Assembly (NCBI GenBank): GCA_002423895.1
Contig: DIOL01000032.1
Span: 1 to 64,000, forward strand
From: Bacteroidales bacterium UBA5515
GTDB taxonomy: Bacteria > Bacteroidota > Bacteroidia > Bacteroidales > P3
Reading direction: 5' to 3'
Length of the DNA stretch: 64,000 bases
The notes beneath the pieces are model-generated. The model worked only from the letters and a program-made list of their open reading frames with translations. It was not told where the DNA came from and did no database searches. The first letter of the stretch is position 1. Each line of letters starts with the position of its first letter. The translations under genes were made by a program, and so were the position numbers. This document shows, in pieces, positions 52,752 through 60,905 of this stretch.

Positions 52752-54371
52752 TTATCTATCAATATCAGGAATTACATAATCTAAAGTCCCTCCAATAGCA
52801 ATTAAGTCTGCTATTTTACCTCCTTTAGTTATTGTGTCAACAGCTGCAACCAAAGGCAAACCTGTTGAACGATATTTTAATCTATAAGGATATTTATCTC
52901 CTTTACTTTCTAAAAATACGCCAAATTCACCACGACTACTTTCAACGGAAGTAAAATAACTTCCTTCAGGAACTTTAATTATTGGCTTCATTTTTACTTG
53001 ATAGGCTCCTTCTGGAATATTATCTATTAGTTGCTCAATAATTTTCATTGACTCAAGCATTTCATCCATACGAACCATATATCTTGCAAAGCTATCTCCT
53101 TCAGTATATACAATTTCTTTAAAATCTACTTTATCATACATAGCATAAGGTTTACGCTTACGAGTATCACAAGCCCAACCTGAAGCTCTTCCTGTTCCTC
53201 CTGTTGTACCAAAAGAAATAGCATCTTCTTTGGATAAAACTCCAACTCCTTTTAATCTTTGATGAACAATAACATTTCCTGTAAAAATATCATGATACTC
53301 TTTTAAAATGTTACGGAAATATGGTATAAATTTCTTTACACTGTTTACAAAGTCAGGATGAATGTCAGCTTGAACACCTCCAATAACATTATAATTTTGA
53401 ATTAAACGACCTCCAGTTGTTTGTTCAAAAATATCCAATATCATTTCTCTATCACGGAATCCATAAGTGAAAGGAGTTATAGCTCCCATATCCATTGCTA
53501 AACATGAATAGAATAAAATATGAGAATCTATACGTTGAAGTTCATCCATAATGGTACGAATATATTGTACTCTTTCTGGAATTTCTACTCCAAGTGCTTT
53601 TTCTATTAACATACATAGAGCATGTCTGTTTTGATGAGCACTTAAATAATCTAATCTATCAGTTAAAGCAAGTGTTTGAGGATAAGTCAGACTTTCATTC
53701 ATCTTTTCTATTCCTCTGTGAATATAACCACAATATGGTTCAATCTTTTTAATTATTTCTCCCTGAAGAGATGTTCTAAAACGAAGTACTCCGTGAGTGG
53801 AAGGGTGTTGAGGACCTATATTGATTACATATTCTTTGTCATCAAAAAGGGTATTTTCTTTTTCAATAACTTTTCCTTCAGCATCAATTGTTAGCTCAGT
53901 GGTTTTATCTTCCGTAACTTCATTTGTCATATTCAATGGATTTGACTCCATATCATAATCCTTTCTAAATGGATAGCCATTCCACTCATCACGAAGGAAA
54001 AGACGACGCATGTCTGGATGATTTATAAAACGTATTCCAAAAAAGTCATAAACCTCTCTTTCATTAAAATTTGCTGTCTTCCATAAATCACAAACAGAAT
54101 ATAGTTCTGGATTTTCTCTATTAGTTGTGCTTGTTTGAAGCACACATGTATGACCATATTTTGTAGATTCTAAATGATAAATTACACCTAATGAATCTCC
54201 AAAATCCATTCCTGTCAAACTTAACAAAAAGTCAAAAGAAGTATCTTCATCTTCTTTTAGTTTTTTAGCTAAAGCATAAAATGAAGAAGATGGAACAATA
54301 GCTTTTATATCTCCCTGTTCTACAAATTGAGTTTCAGGAGCAATTTCTAAAATTCTCTTTTTTAAATCCAT
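52752..54371 (-). CDS. nuoCD: NADH-quinone oxidoreductase fused subunits C/D (539 aa)
   Basis: NuoC domain about 1-145 (FDFLLSLTGMDFGDSLGVIYHL, NEREVYDFFGIRFINHPDMRRLFLRDEWNGYPFRKDY). A linker of about 30 residues follows. NuoD domain about 178-539 (INIGPQHPSTHGVLRFRTSLQGEIIKKIEPYCGYIHRGIEKM; end FASDITIKGG-like region, IADLIAIGGTLDYVIPDIDR). Fusion of C and D occurs in several bacterial lineages, including Bacteroidales. It forms the quinone cavity with NuoB and NuoH. It begins 2 bp after nuoB. Confidence 0.95.
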   Translation of the reverse strand: MDLKKRILEIAPETQFVEQGDIKAIVPSSSFYALAKKLKEDEDTSFDFLLSLTGMDFGDSLGVIYHLESTKYGHTCVLQTSTTNRENPELYSVCDLWKTANFNEREVYDFFGIRFINHPDMRRLFLRDEWNGYPFRKDYDMESNPLNMTNEVTEDKTTELTIDAEGKVIEKENTLFDDKEYVINIGPQHPSTHGVLRFRTSLQGEIIKKIEPYCGYIHRGIEKMNESLTYPQTLALTDRLDYLSAHQNRHALCMLIEKALGVEIPERVQYIRTIMDELQRIDSHILFYSCLAMDMGAITPFTYGFRDREMILDIFEQTTGGRLIQNYNVIGGVQADIHPDFVNSVKKFIPYFRNILKEYHDIFTGNVIVHQRLKGVGVLSKEDAISFGTTGGTGRASGWACDTRKRKPYAMYDKVDFKEIVYTEGDSFARYMVRMDEMLESMKIIEQLIDNIPEGAYQVKMKPIIKVPEGSYFTSVESSRGEFGVFLESKGDKYPYRLKYRSTGLPLVAAVDTITKGGKIADLIAIGGTLDYVIPDIDR

Positions 54372-54373
54372 GT

Positions 54374-54955
54374 TTATTTTTGCTTTTTTTCTTTACGATT
54401 TACTCCACCTAAGAATTTTTGGAGTTTAATCTTTCTTTGCAATTGCATCATTGAATACAAGAAAGCTTCTGGTCTTGGAGGACATCCAGGTAAATATACA
54501 TCTACAGGAATTATTTTATCAACACCTTGAACAACATGATATGATTTTGTGAATGGACCTCCTCCTACTGCACAACCTCCAACTGCAACTACATATTTAG
54601 GTTCTGCCATTTGATCATATAATCTTTTTAATACAGGAGCCATTCTATGAGTTATTGTTCCGCAAACCATAATTAAGTCAGCTTGACGTGGGCTGGGACG
54701 TGTTACTTCAAAGCCAAAACGAGCCATATCATAACGAGCAGCTCCAATTGCCATGAATTCAATACCACAACAACTTGTTGCAAAAGTTAAAGACCATGGT
54801 GAGTTTGCTCTTCCCCAATTGATTACATCATCAACTGCTCCTAATATTACATTTACACCATTTGCATTTAGCTCTGCTGCCATTTTTTCCAATGACTCAT
54901 TGTCTTGGAATTCTTCGTATTTAATTGATTTTATCTTTGGTTTTTTTAATCCCAT
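54374..54955 (-). CDS. nuoB: NADH-quinone oxidoreductase subunit B (193 aa)
   Basis: Ligands of cluster N2 are visible: SCCGIEF (about 62-68), VCGTITHRM and LPGCPPRPE (about 158-166). The start at 54955 (MGLKKPKIK) is supported by an AAGGAG ribosome-binding site eight bases before it, and it overlaps the nuoA end by 10 bp, as is usual for coupled nuo genes. A longer frame from 54976 would overlap more. N2 is the last cluster before quinone. Confidence 0.95.
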   Translation of the reverse strand: MGLKKPKIKSIKYEEFQDNESLEKMAAELNANGVNVILGAVDDVINWGRANSPWSLTFATSCCGIEFMAIGAARYDMARFGFEVTRPSPRQADLIMVCGTITHRMAPVLKRLYDQMAEPKYVVAVGGCAVGGGPFTKSYHVVQGVDKIIPVDVYLPGCPPRPEAFLYSMMQLQRKIKLQKFLGGVNRKEKKQK

Positions 54956-55296
54956 GTTAAAGCTCCTTTCTTCCATGCATATGCCAATCCTCCAATTAGA
55001 ACTATAAAGAAAAATAAAACACTAATAATTGCATCAACACCTAAATCTCTAACAACAACAGCCCAAGGAAAAAGGAATACTGTTTCAACATCAAAAATCA
55101 AAAATAGAACTGCAAAAAGATAATAGCCAACCCTAAATTGCATCCATGATTTTCCTCTTGTAGGAATACCACACTCATATACTTCTCCCTTTTGGGGGTT
55201 ATAAGAACGAGGTGATAATAATTTTGCAATCCAATAAGCTGCAAAAACTAAAGCAAACGCAGTTAATACAGCTGTAATCAGTAAAATAAAATTCAT
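54946..55296 (-). CDS. nuoA: NADH-quinone oxidoreductase subunit A (116 aa)
   Basis: Three helices. The loop YECGIPTRGKSWMQFRVGYYLFAVLFLIFDVETVFLFPWAVV (about 40-80) is the NuoA signature, with the loop cysteine. It is first in the operon. A -7 box (55365-55372) lies about 70 bp upstream. No nuoE, nuoF or nuoG lie in this operon, so this is the 11-subunit form without the NADH-oxidising module. Confidence 0.95.
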   Translation of the reverse strand: MNFILLITAVLTAFALVFAAYWIAKLLSPRSYNPQKGEVYECGIPTRGKSWMQFRVGYYLFAVLFLIFDVETVFLFPWAVVVRDLGVDAIISVLFFFIVLIGGLAYAWKKGALTWD

Positions 55297-55364
55297 AATT
55301 ATCTCTCCATTTAAAAATATTCTTTATTATTAAAAGACTCAAAAAAAAAGTCGAAAAATTTTTG

Positions 55365-55372
55365 CAAAGTTA
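55365..55372 (-). promoter_or_regulatory. -7 box for the nuo operon
   Basis: TAACTTTG on the reverse strand, about 70 bp upstream of nuoA. Confidence 0.45.
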
Positions 55373-55512
55373 GCAATATAAAACTTCTTTCAGAAAATTA
55401 GGCCAATAAATCTATTTCAAAAATCTTATCAAACAGATTTACAAAAGAATAAATTAGAGCATAAATAAATAAATTTATAAGCATTTTCCGTTCAATAAAA
55501 TCCATAAAATAA

Positions 55513-55550
55513 AGAATTGATAACCAAAAAAAATAGAGCTTATCAATTCT
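55513..55550. other. Perfect 11-bp hairpin in the nuo-mmd spacer
   Basis: AGAATTGATAA (55513-55523) pairs exactly with TTATCAATTCT (55540-55550) over a 16-nt loop. No T-run follows on either side, so it is not a standard terminator. The spacer 55297-55775 (479 bp) otherwise holds the nuo -7 box and the mmd terminator. Confidence 0.55.
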
Positions 55551-55650
55551 AAACAACGTTTTTACGAAATTATATAAGGAGTTTGTGAAGGCGAAATTGC
55601 ATTTAATTCTTGTTTAATTTCAATCAAGTGTTTAATTATGGTTTATAACA

Positions 55651-55701
55651 AAAAAAACAAATCATAATTCAAGTAAATAAATTTAAATGAATTATGATTT
55701 G
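55651..55701 (-). terminator. Terminator of the methylmalonyl-CoA decarboxylase operon
   Basis: CAAATCATAATTC (55658-55670) and GAATTATGATTTG (55689-55701) form a perfect 13-bp stem. On the reverse strand it is followed by a T8 run. It lies about 75 bp after the stop of the 46-aa gene at 55776, which indicates that this gene is the real end of the operon. Confidence 0.75.
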
Positions 55702-55775
55702 TAATTTGAACTACAATAAATTATATCAATTTCTATAGTTAGAAATAATATAAACTTATTTCTTTTGTATTGTTA

Positions 55776-55916
55776 TTATTTCTTTTTTTCATCTTTGTAT
55801 GGGAAAGCTTTATCTATCCCAACAATTACAAAGTAGAATATTGCCATAAAAATGAATACAGTTGCAATTCCAATACCTGAAATTTCTAATGCTTTATATA
55901 AAAACTCTAAATTCAT
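55776..55916 (-). CDS. OadG-type gamma subunit, membrane-helix half (46 aa)
   Basis: The 46-codon frame reads MNLEFLYKALEISGIGIATV, then a single hydrophobic helix (about 14-34) and the end GIDKAFPYKDEKKK. The pattern GxGxxTVFxxxxxxxxVIxxxxKxFP is that of the membrane helix of sodium-pump decarboxylase gamma subunits (OadG/MmdD). It has no soluble tail. The gene is 20 bp downstream of the beta subunit, on the same strand and before the operon terminator. The missing soluble tail seems to be encoded by the 77-aa gene at 58575-58808. It would dock and stabilise the alpha-beta complex at the membrane. It is too short for routine gene callers. Confidence 0.75.
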   Translation of the reverse strand: MNLEFLYKALEISGIGIATVFIFMAIFYFVIVGIDKAFPYKDEKKK

Positions 55917-55936
55917 AATCTTATTATTTTTAAGGG

Positions 55937-57082
55937 TTAAAGAAATAGTGGAACTAACATTAATAATAATCCTCCAACAATTACAGAACCAATTTGTCCT
56001 CCTACATTAGTACTAATAGCTGGCATTAATAAATAATTGGTTGGATCTTCTTTTAATCCCATTCCATGAATAACACGAGCTGACATAGGGAAAGCAGAAA
56101 TTCCACATGCACCAACCATTGGGTTGATTCTCTTTTCTGGTTTCAAGAATTTATTCATAAGTTTAGCAAACAATACTCCACCTGCAGTATCAAATACGAA
56201 TGCAAAAATACCAAGTCCAAGAATCATTAGAGTGTCTAATTGAACAAAACGTTCTGCAGTCATTGTACTTGCAATTGTAATACCAAGTAATATTGTAACA
56301 AGATTTGCTAATTCCTTTTGTGCTGTTTGAGATAATGAATTTAAAACACCACATTCACGAATTAAGTTACCAAACATCAAAAATCCAATTAATGCTAATG
56401 ATGATGGAGCAATTAATCCTGCCAAAATTGTAATTACGATTGGGAAAAGAACTAAAGTAGTACGAGAAACCTTTTTATTTGAATTGGTTTTCATATGCAT
56501 TTGACGTTCTTTCTTTGATGTAAGCAATTTAATTACTGGTGGCTGAATAATAGGCACAAGTGCCATATAAGAATATGCAGCTACAGAAATTGCAGGTAAT
56601 AGATCTTTTGCAAATTGATTTGCTACGATAATTGATGTAGGACCATCAGCAGCACCAATTATACCAATTGAAGCAGCTTGTTTTAAATCAAATCCAAATA
56701 AAGTAGCTAAAATCATTGTTATGAAAATTCCAAATTGAGCCGCAGCACCAAAAAGTAATAAGCTTGGACGTTGAAACAATGGTGAAAAATCAATCATTGC
56801 TCCAATTGCAATAAATATTAGTAGAGGGAAAAGTTCTGTTGCAATTCCAGCATCAAATAAAACATTCAATGCTCCAACTATAGTTTCTCCTCCTTGAACT
56901 TGTGTAAGAACAGCAGAGAAAGGGAAGTTTACAAGTATTGCTCCAAATCCCATTGGCAAAAGTAATGTTGGTTCATATTGCTTTTTTACAGCTAAAAAAA
57001 TTAGTGTTAATCCAACAGCAATCATAACCAAATGTTGCCATGTCATTCCTGCAATAGCAGGCATTAATTCATTAAATTCCAT
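55937..57082 (-). CDS. mmdB: Sodium-transporting decarboxylase beta subunit (OadB/MmdB; 381 aa)
   Basis: About 11 helices. The key stretch GIIGAADGPTSIIVANQF (about 137-154) carries the Asp used in sodium transport, and FLMFGNLIRECGVLNSLSQTA (about 235) and MVGACGISAFPMSARVIHGMG (about 325) are typical. The subunit catalyses decarboxylation of carboxybiotin coupled to sodium export. It lies between a TerC-family gene (6 bp) and the small gamma gene (20 bp). Full family length. Confidence 0.93.
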   Translation of the reverse strand: MEFNELMPAIAGMTWQHLVMIAVGLTLIFLAVKKQYEPTLLLPMGFGAILVNFPFSAVLTQVQGGETIVGALNVLFDAGIATELFPLLIFIAIGAMIDFSPLFQRPSLLLFGAAAQFGIFITMILATLFGFDLKQAASIGIIGAADGPTSIIVANQFAKDLLPAISVAAYSYMALVPIIQPPVIKLLTSKKERQMHMKTNSNKKVSRTTLVLFPIVITILAGLIAPSSLALIGFLMFGNLIRECGVLNSLSQTAQKELANLVTILLGITIASTMTAERFVQLDTLMILGLGIFAFVFDTAGGVLFAKLMNKFLKPEKRINPMVGACGISAFPMSARVIHGMGLKEDPTNYLLMPAISTNVGGQIGSVIVGGLLLMLVPLFL

Positions 57083-57088
57083 ACCTTA

Positions 57089-58138
57089 TTATTTTTTTTC
57101 TAATTCGTCAATTTTTTCTTGAAGCACTTTTTCTTCTTCATTAACTTCTTCTGAAATAACTTTTGAAAGAATAATTGAGAATAATAATGTACCTACTATT
57201 ACAGTCAAAGATAACCATGAATTTTGACTGAAGAAACTTTTAACAGGTTCAAAATAGCCTAAAAGCATTTTTGTTCCAATAAAGAATAATATAAAACAAA
57301 CTCCATGTTTTAAGAAACGGAACATACCCATAATTCCTTTAAGAGCAAAAAATAATGATATTAAACCCATTACAGCAAAAACATTAGAACTAATAGCCAA
57401 AAAGTTTTCTTCACCTAAACTTAATATACCCTGTTCTCCCTCTTCAATTACACCAATAATTGCAGGAATTGAATCAATTGCGAATAATATGTCAGTTGAA
57501 CCAATTACAAGTAAACAAAGGAATATTACAGTGATATGTCTTTTCCCATTTATATTAGTAAAGAATTTTGGTGAATGTGTGTCTGGGTCAATCGGGAATA
57601 ATTTTGAAGCTGCTTTATATAATATGTTAGAAGTAGGGTCAACATTGTCTTCTCCTTTAGAAATAAGCATTTTGACAGCAGTATATACTAATATTAGTCC
57701 AAAAATATAAATTATCCATTCAAACTTTTGTACAAGAGACATCCCTACTAGAATAAATAATATTCTCAAAACAATTGAAATCAAAATACCCAATTTAAGT
57801 AATCTAGGTTGATTTTCTGAACTGATAGCCATCATAGAGAAAATCATAATAAATACAAATAGGTTATCAACAGAAAGAGAATATTCAGTTAAGTAACCTG
57901 CAATAAATTTAATTCCCATTTCAGTAGATGTTTTGACTTCTGTACCAGGGTTTTGAGGGAAGAATAAAAATATAGCTAAACCAAAAAGCAAAGCAATACT
58001 AATCCATAGTCCAGTCCAACGTAGAGATGTTTTAACAGAAATTTCTCCATGACGATGTCCTGTTGCATACATGTCAACGAAATAAACAATAAGGAAAATT
58101 ACAATAAATGCAATCCACCAATAAGTAATAGCGCTCAT
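57089..58138 (-). CDS. TerC family membrane protein (349 aa)
   Basis: Nine or so helices. The TerC/Alx marks are EISVKTSLRWTGLWISIALLFG (about 35), LTEYSLSVDNLFVFIMIF (about 86-103) and GSTDILFAIDSIPAIIGV (about 215-232), each with the acidic residues thought to bind metal. In known members (Alx, TerC) the role is manganese export or metallation of secreted proteins. It lies between the biotin carrier and beta subunit of the decarboxylase with gaps of 13 and 6 bp, so it is part of the operon, an unusual partner. Its C-terminus is a charged helix (EEVNEEEKVLQEKIDELEKK). Confidence 0.88.
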   Translation of the reverse strand: MSAITYWWIAFIVIFLIVYFVDMYATGHRHGEISVKTSLRWTGLWISIALLFGLAIFLFFPQNPGTEVKTSTEMGIKFIAGYLTEYSLSVDNLFVFIMIFSMMAISSENQPRLLKLGILISIVLRILFILVGMSLVQKFEWIIYIFGLILVYTAVKMLISKGEDNVDPTSNILYKAASKLFPIDPDTHSPKFFTNINGKRHITVIFLCLLVIGSTDILFAIDSIPAIIGVIEEGEQGILSLGEENFLAISSNVFAVMGLISLFFALKGIMGMFRFLKHGVCFILFFIGTKMLLGYFEPVKSFFSQNSWLSLTVIVGTLLFSIILSKVISEEVNEEEKVLQEKIDELEKK

Positions 58139-58151
58139 AATCTATTTAATA

Positions 58152-58571
58152 TTATCCAATTACTACTAGTGGAGCACCTTCTAATACAGTTTCTCCCTTT
58201 GTAACTTTAATTTCTTTAATTACTCCGTCACGGTCAGCATTAATTGCATTTTCCATTTTCATGGCTTCCAATGACATTACTTGCTGTCCTTTACTAACAG
58301 ATTCTCCAACACTACAGGTAATATCTAAAATTAATCCTGGAAGTGGAGATTTAACTGTTGAAGCAGATCCACCTTGAGAAGAAGATGAAGCAGTAGCTTG
58401 AGAAACTTGAGCTGCTACTCTTTTTACAGGTTTAGAAATTTGTTGTTCTGACTGCTCAATTACAACATCATAAGCAATGCCATTAACTTCAACTTTGGCA
58501 TTTGTGTCATCAATACTATCTATTGCAACTTCGTAAACGTTGCCATTAATTTTATATTTAAAATTTTTCAT
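58152..58571 (-). CDS. mmdC: Biotin carboxyl carrier protein of the decarboxylase (139 aa)
   Basis: The biotinyl domain is complete, with the EAMKMEN motif (Lys near 106) in MSLEAMKMENAINADRDGVIKEIKV. An N-terminal segment (MKNFKYKINGNVYEVAI) and a flexible serine/glutamine/alanine-rich linker (about 50-70) precede it, as in other decarboxylase carriers. It shuttles the carboxyl group from the alpha to the beta subunit. It lies 3 bp after the small gamma-like gene. Confidence 0.93.
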   Translation of the reverse strand: MKNFKYKINGNVYEVAIDSIDDTNAKVEVNGIAYDVVIEQSEQQISKPVKRVAAQVSQATASSSSQGGSASTVKSPLPGLILDITCSVGESVSKGQQVMSLEAMKMENAINADRDGVIKEIKVTKGETVLEGAPLVVIG

Positions 58572-58574
58572 TTC

Positions 58575-58808
58575 TTATTTTCTTATAGGTAATTCTTTTA
58601 ATGCGTAAATTTTAGAATTCCAAGGCGAATATATATTCGCTGTTCTTTCTATGGTTAAAATTCCACTTTCTTCATCATGATATTCAGTTGAAGAAAAAAT
58701 AGCCATTGCTATTGCAGCATAGATTTCATCAGATACTTTTGCAGAAGATGAAGATTCATTAGAATCTACAAGTTCTACATTTTCTTTCTTTCTTTTCCAA
58801 AAACTCAT
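58575..58808 (-). CDS. Gamma-subunit soluble half (OadG C-terminal-like; 77 aa)
   Basis: The protein has no membrane helix. Residues about 28-77 read ISAAIAMAIF-like (DEIYAAIAMAIFSSTEYHDEESGILTIE), then ANIYSPWNSKIYALK. EIxAAIAxAL..xxxHDEESxxxTIxR...YSPWNSKIYxL is the conserved C-terminal tail of Bacteroidales decarboxylase gamma subunits. The short lysine-rich N-terminus (MSFWKRKKENVEL) stands in for the missing helix. Order in the operon is the usual place for the whole gamma gene, between alpha (11 bp) and biotin carrier (3 bp). The helix half appears at 55776-55916. Confidence 0.75.
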   Translation of the reverse strand: MSFWKRKKENVELVDSNESSSSAKVSDEIYAAIAMAIFSSTEYHDEESGILTIERTANIYSPWNSKIYALKELPIRK

Positions 58809-58819
58809 AGCAATATTTT

Positions 58820-60379
58820 TTATAGTGGAATATTATCGTGCTTTTTAGCAGGATTAGATAATTTTTTAGTTGATAATTGTTGAAGAGCACGGATTACTCT
58901 GAAACGAGTATTTCTTGGTTCAATAATATCATCTATATAACCATATTTTGCTGCATCATAAGGATTAGCAAACTTTTCTGTATATTCTTTTTCTTTTTCA
59001 GCAATAAAAGCTGCTTTAGCTTCTTCTGATTCAATCTTTTTAAGTTCACTTCCATAAAGAATTGCTACAGCTCCACTTGCTCCCATAACTGCAATTTCTG
59101 CACTTGGCCAAGCATAGTTGATATCTCCACGTAATTGTTTACATGACATAACATCGTGAGCTCCACCATAACTCTTTCTTAAAGTAACTGTAACCTTTGG
59201 AACAGTTGCTTCACCATAGGCATATAAGAATTTAGCTCCGTGAATAATAATTCCATTGTATTCTTGAGCAGTTCCAGGAAGGAATCCAGGTACGTCAACT
59301 AAAGTAACAAGAGGAATATTGAAAGCATCACAGAAACGAACAAAACGAGCTCCTTTTCTTGAAGCATTAATATCTAAAACACCTGCCATACAATTAGGTT
59401 GGTTAGCAACAATACCAACAGAAGCTCCGTTGAAACGAGCAAAACCTACAACTAAATTTTTAGCAAAATGTTCGTGTACTTCTAAAAATTCTCCATTATC
59501 TACAATTCCGTTAATTACATCCTTAACATCATAAGGTTTGTTTGGATTTTCAGGGATTATTGTATTTAGATAGTCATCTAATCTATTGATTGGATCATTG
59601 CATGGAACTACTGGAGCATCTTCCATATTGTTTGCAGGAAGGTATGCCATTAACTTACGAATCATAAGTAATCCTTCAGTTTCATTTTCAGCAACAAAAT
59701 GAGTTACACCTGATTTAGATGCATGAACCATTGCACCACCTAAATCTCCATCTGTTACATCTTCACCAGTTACAGTTTTAACAACTTTTGGTCCAGTAAC
59801 AAACATATAACTATTTTCTTTTGACATCATAATAAAGTCAGTTAGAGCTGGTGAATAAACTGCACCACCTGCACAAGGTCCAAAAATAGCAGATATTTGA
59901 GGAATAACTCCTGAAGCTAAAATATTACGTTGGAATATTTCTGCATATCCTGCTAATGAATTAACACCTTCTTGAATACGTGCTCCACCTGAATCGTTAA
60001 GTCCAATAACTGGTGCACCAACTTTCATTGCCTGATCCATAACCTTGCATATTTTCTTTGCAAAGTATTCAGAAAGTGAACCTCCGAATATTGTGAAATC
60101 TTGAGAAAATACATAAACTAAACGTCCGTCAATTGTTCCATATCCAGTAACAACACCATCAGTCATATACACGCTGTCTTGCATTCCGAAATCGGTGCAA
60201 CGATGAGTTACAAACATGTCAAATTCTTCAAAGGAACCTTCGTCTAATAGTATTTCAATACGTTCACGAGCTGTTAATTTTCCTTTTGCATGTTGAGAGT
60301 CAATTCTTTTTTGTCCTCCACCTAATTTTGCTTCTATTCTCTTATCGAGAAGTTGCTTTATTTGTTTTTCAAAAGTCAT
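58820..60379 (-). CDS. mmdA: Methylmalonyl-CoA decarboxylase alpha / carboxyltransferase subunit (519 aa)
   Basis: Carboxyltransferase (crotonase-like) double domain. Marks: GKLTARERIEILLDEGSFEEFDMFVTHRCTDFG (about 32-64), VIGLNDSGGARIQEGVNSLAGYAEIF (about 124), GPCAGGAVYSPALTDFI (about 165), FARFNGASVGIVANQPNCMAGVLD (about 308), VTVTLRKSYGGAHDVMSCKQLRGD (about 403). Closest in kind to methylmalonyl-CoA decarboxylase alpha or propionyl-CoA carboxylase beta. The rest of the operon (epimerase, biotin carrier, OadB, OadG) favours the sodium-pumping decarboxylase of the succinate-propionate pathway. It lies 35 bp after the epimerase gene. Confidence 0.93.
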   Translation of the reverse strand: MTFEKQIKQLLDKRIEAKLGGGQKRIDSQHAKGKLTARERIEILLDEGSFEEFDMFVTHRCTDFGMQDSVYMTDGVVTGYGTIDGRLVYVFSQDFTIFGGSLSEYFAKKICKVMDQAMKVGAPVIGLNDSGGARIQEGVNSLAGYAEIFQRNILASGVIPQISAIFGPCAGGAVYSPALTDFIMMSKENSYMFVTGPKVVKTVTGEDVTDGDLGGAMVHASKSGVTHFVAENETEGLLMIRKLMAYLPANNMEDAPVVPCNDPINRLDDYLNTIIPENPNKPYDVKDVINGIVDNGEFLEVHEHFAKNLVVGFARFNGASVGIVANQPNCMAGVLDINASRKGARFVRFCDAFNIPLVTLVDVPGFLPGTAQEYNGIIIHGAKFLYAYGEATVPKVTVTLRKSYGGAHDVMSCKQLRGDINYAWPSAEIAVMGASGAVAILYGSELKKIESEEAKAAFIAEKEKEYTEKFANPYDAAKYGYIDDIIEPRNTRFRVIRALQQLSTKKLSNPAKKHDNIPL

Positions 60380-60414
60380 TTGTTTTATATGTTTTTTAAA
60401 TGTAAATAGATTAT

Positions 60415-60816
60415 CTATTCAGAACACAATTCTGTTAATATTCCCATAGTTGATTTTGGATGTAAAAATCCTATCTTCAAACATTCAGCTCCTTGACGTG
60501 CTTGTTTGTCTATTAATTTTACGCCAGCTTTTTCAACTTCTTCCAATGCTTGGTTTGTATTGTCAACAGCGAAAGCAATATGATGTACGCCTTGACCTTT
60601 TTTCTCGATGAAAGATGCAATTGAACTTTCTTCAGATGTTGCTTCCAACAATTCAATTTTAACATCTCCTACTTTAAAGAAAGCTGTTTTTACTTTTTGA
60701 TCAACAACTTCTTCAACGTTATAGCATTTTAATCCCATAACCTCTTCCCAATATTTTATTGCTTCTTCAAGATTTGAAACGGCAATACCAATATGCTCAA
60801 TCTTTTTAAGTTTCAT
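60415..60816 (-). CDS. mce: Methylmalonyl-CoA epimerase (133 aa)
   Basis: A glyoxalase/VOC-fold protein. Metal ligands appear at IEHIGIAVSNLEEAIKYW (His near 8), GVHHIAFAVDN (His near 82) and GILTELC (Glu near 130). MGLKCYNVEEVVDQKVKTAFFKVGDVKIELLEAT is family-specific. It converts (R)- and (S)-methylmalonyl-CoA, feeding the decarboxylase encoded just downstream. First gene of the operon with a -7 box about 50 bp upstream. Confidence 0.95.
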   Translation of the reverse strand: MKLKKIEHIGIAVSNLEEAIKYWEEVMGLKCYNVEEVVDQKVKTAFFKVGDVKIELLEATSEESSIASFIEKKGQGVHHIAFAVDNTNQALEEVEKAGVKLIDKQARQGAECLKIGFLHPKSTMGILTELCSE

Positions 60817-60863
60817 ATTTTATAAATATTTTATGATTAATTATTCTAAATTCAACGAGTTTG

Positions 60864-60871
60864 CAAAGATA
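60864..60871 (-). promoter_or_regulatory. -7 box for the methylmalonyl-CoA operon
   Basis: TATCTTTG on the reverse strand, 47 bp upstream of the epimerase start codon. Confidence 0.45.
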
Positions 60872-60905
60872 AAACAGTTTTTTTGTTTAAAGAAATTATT
60901 AGTAA

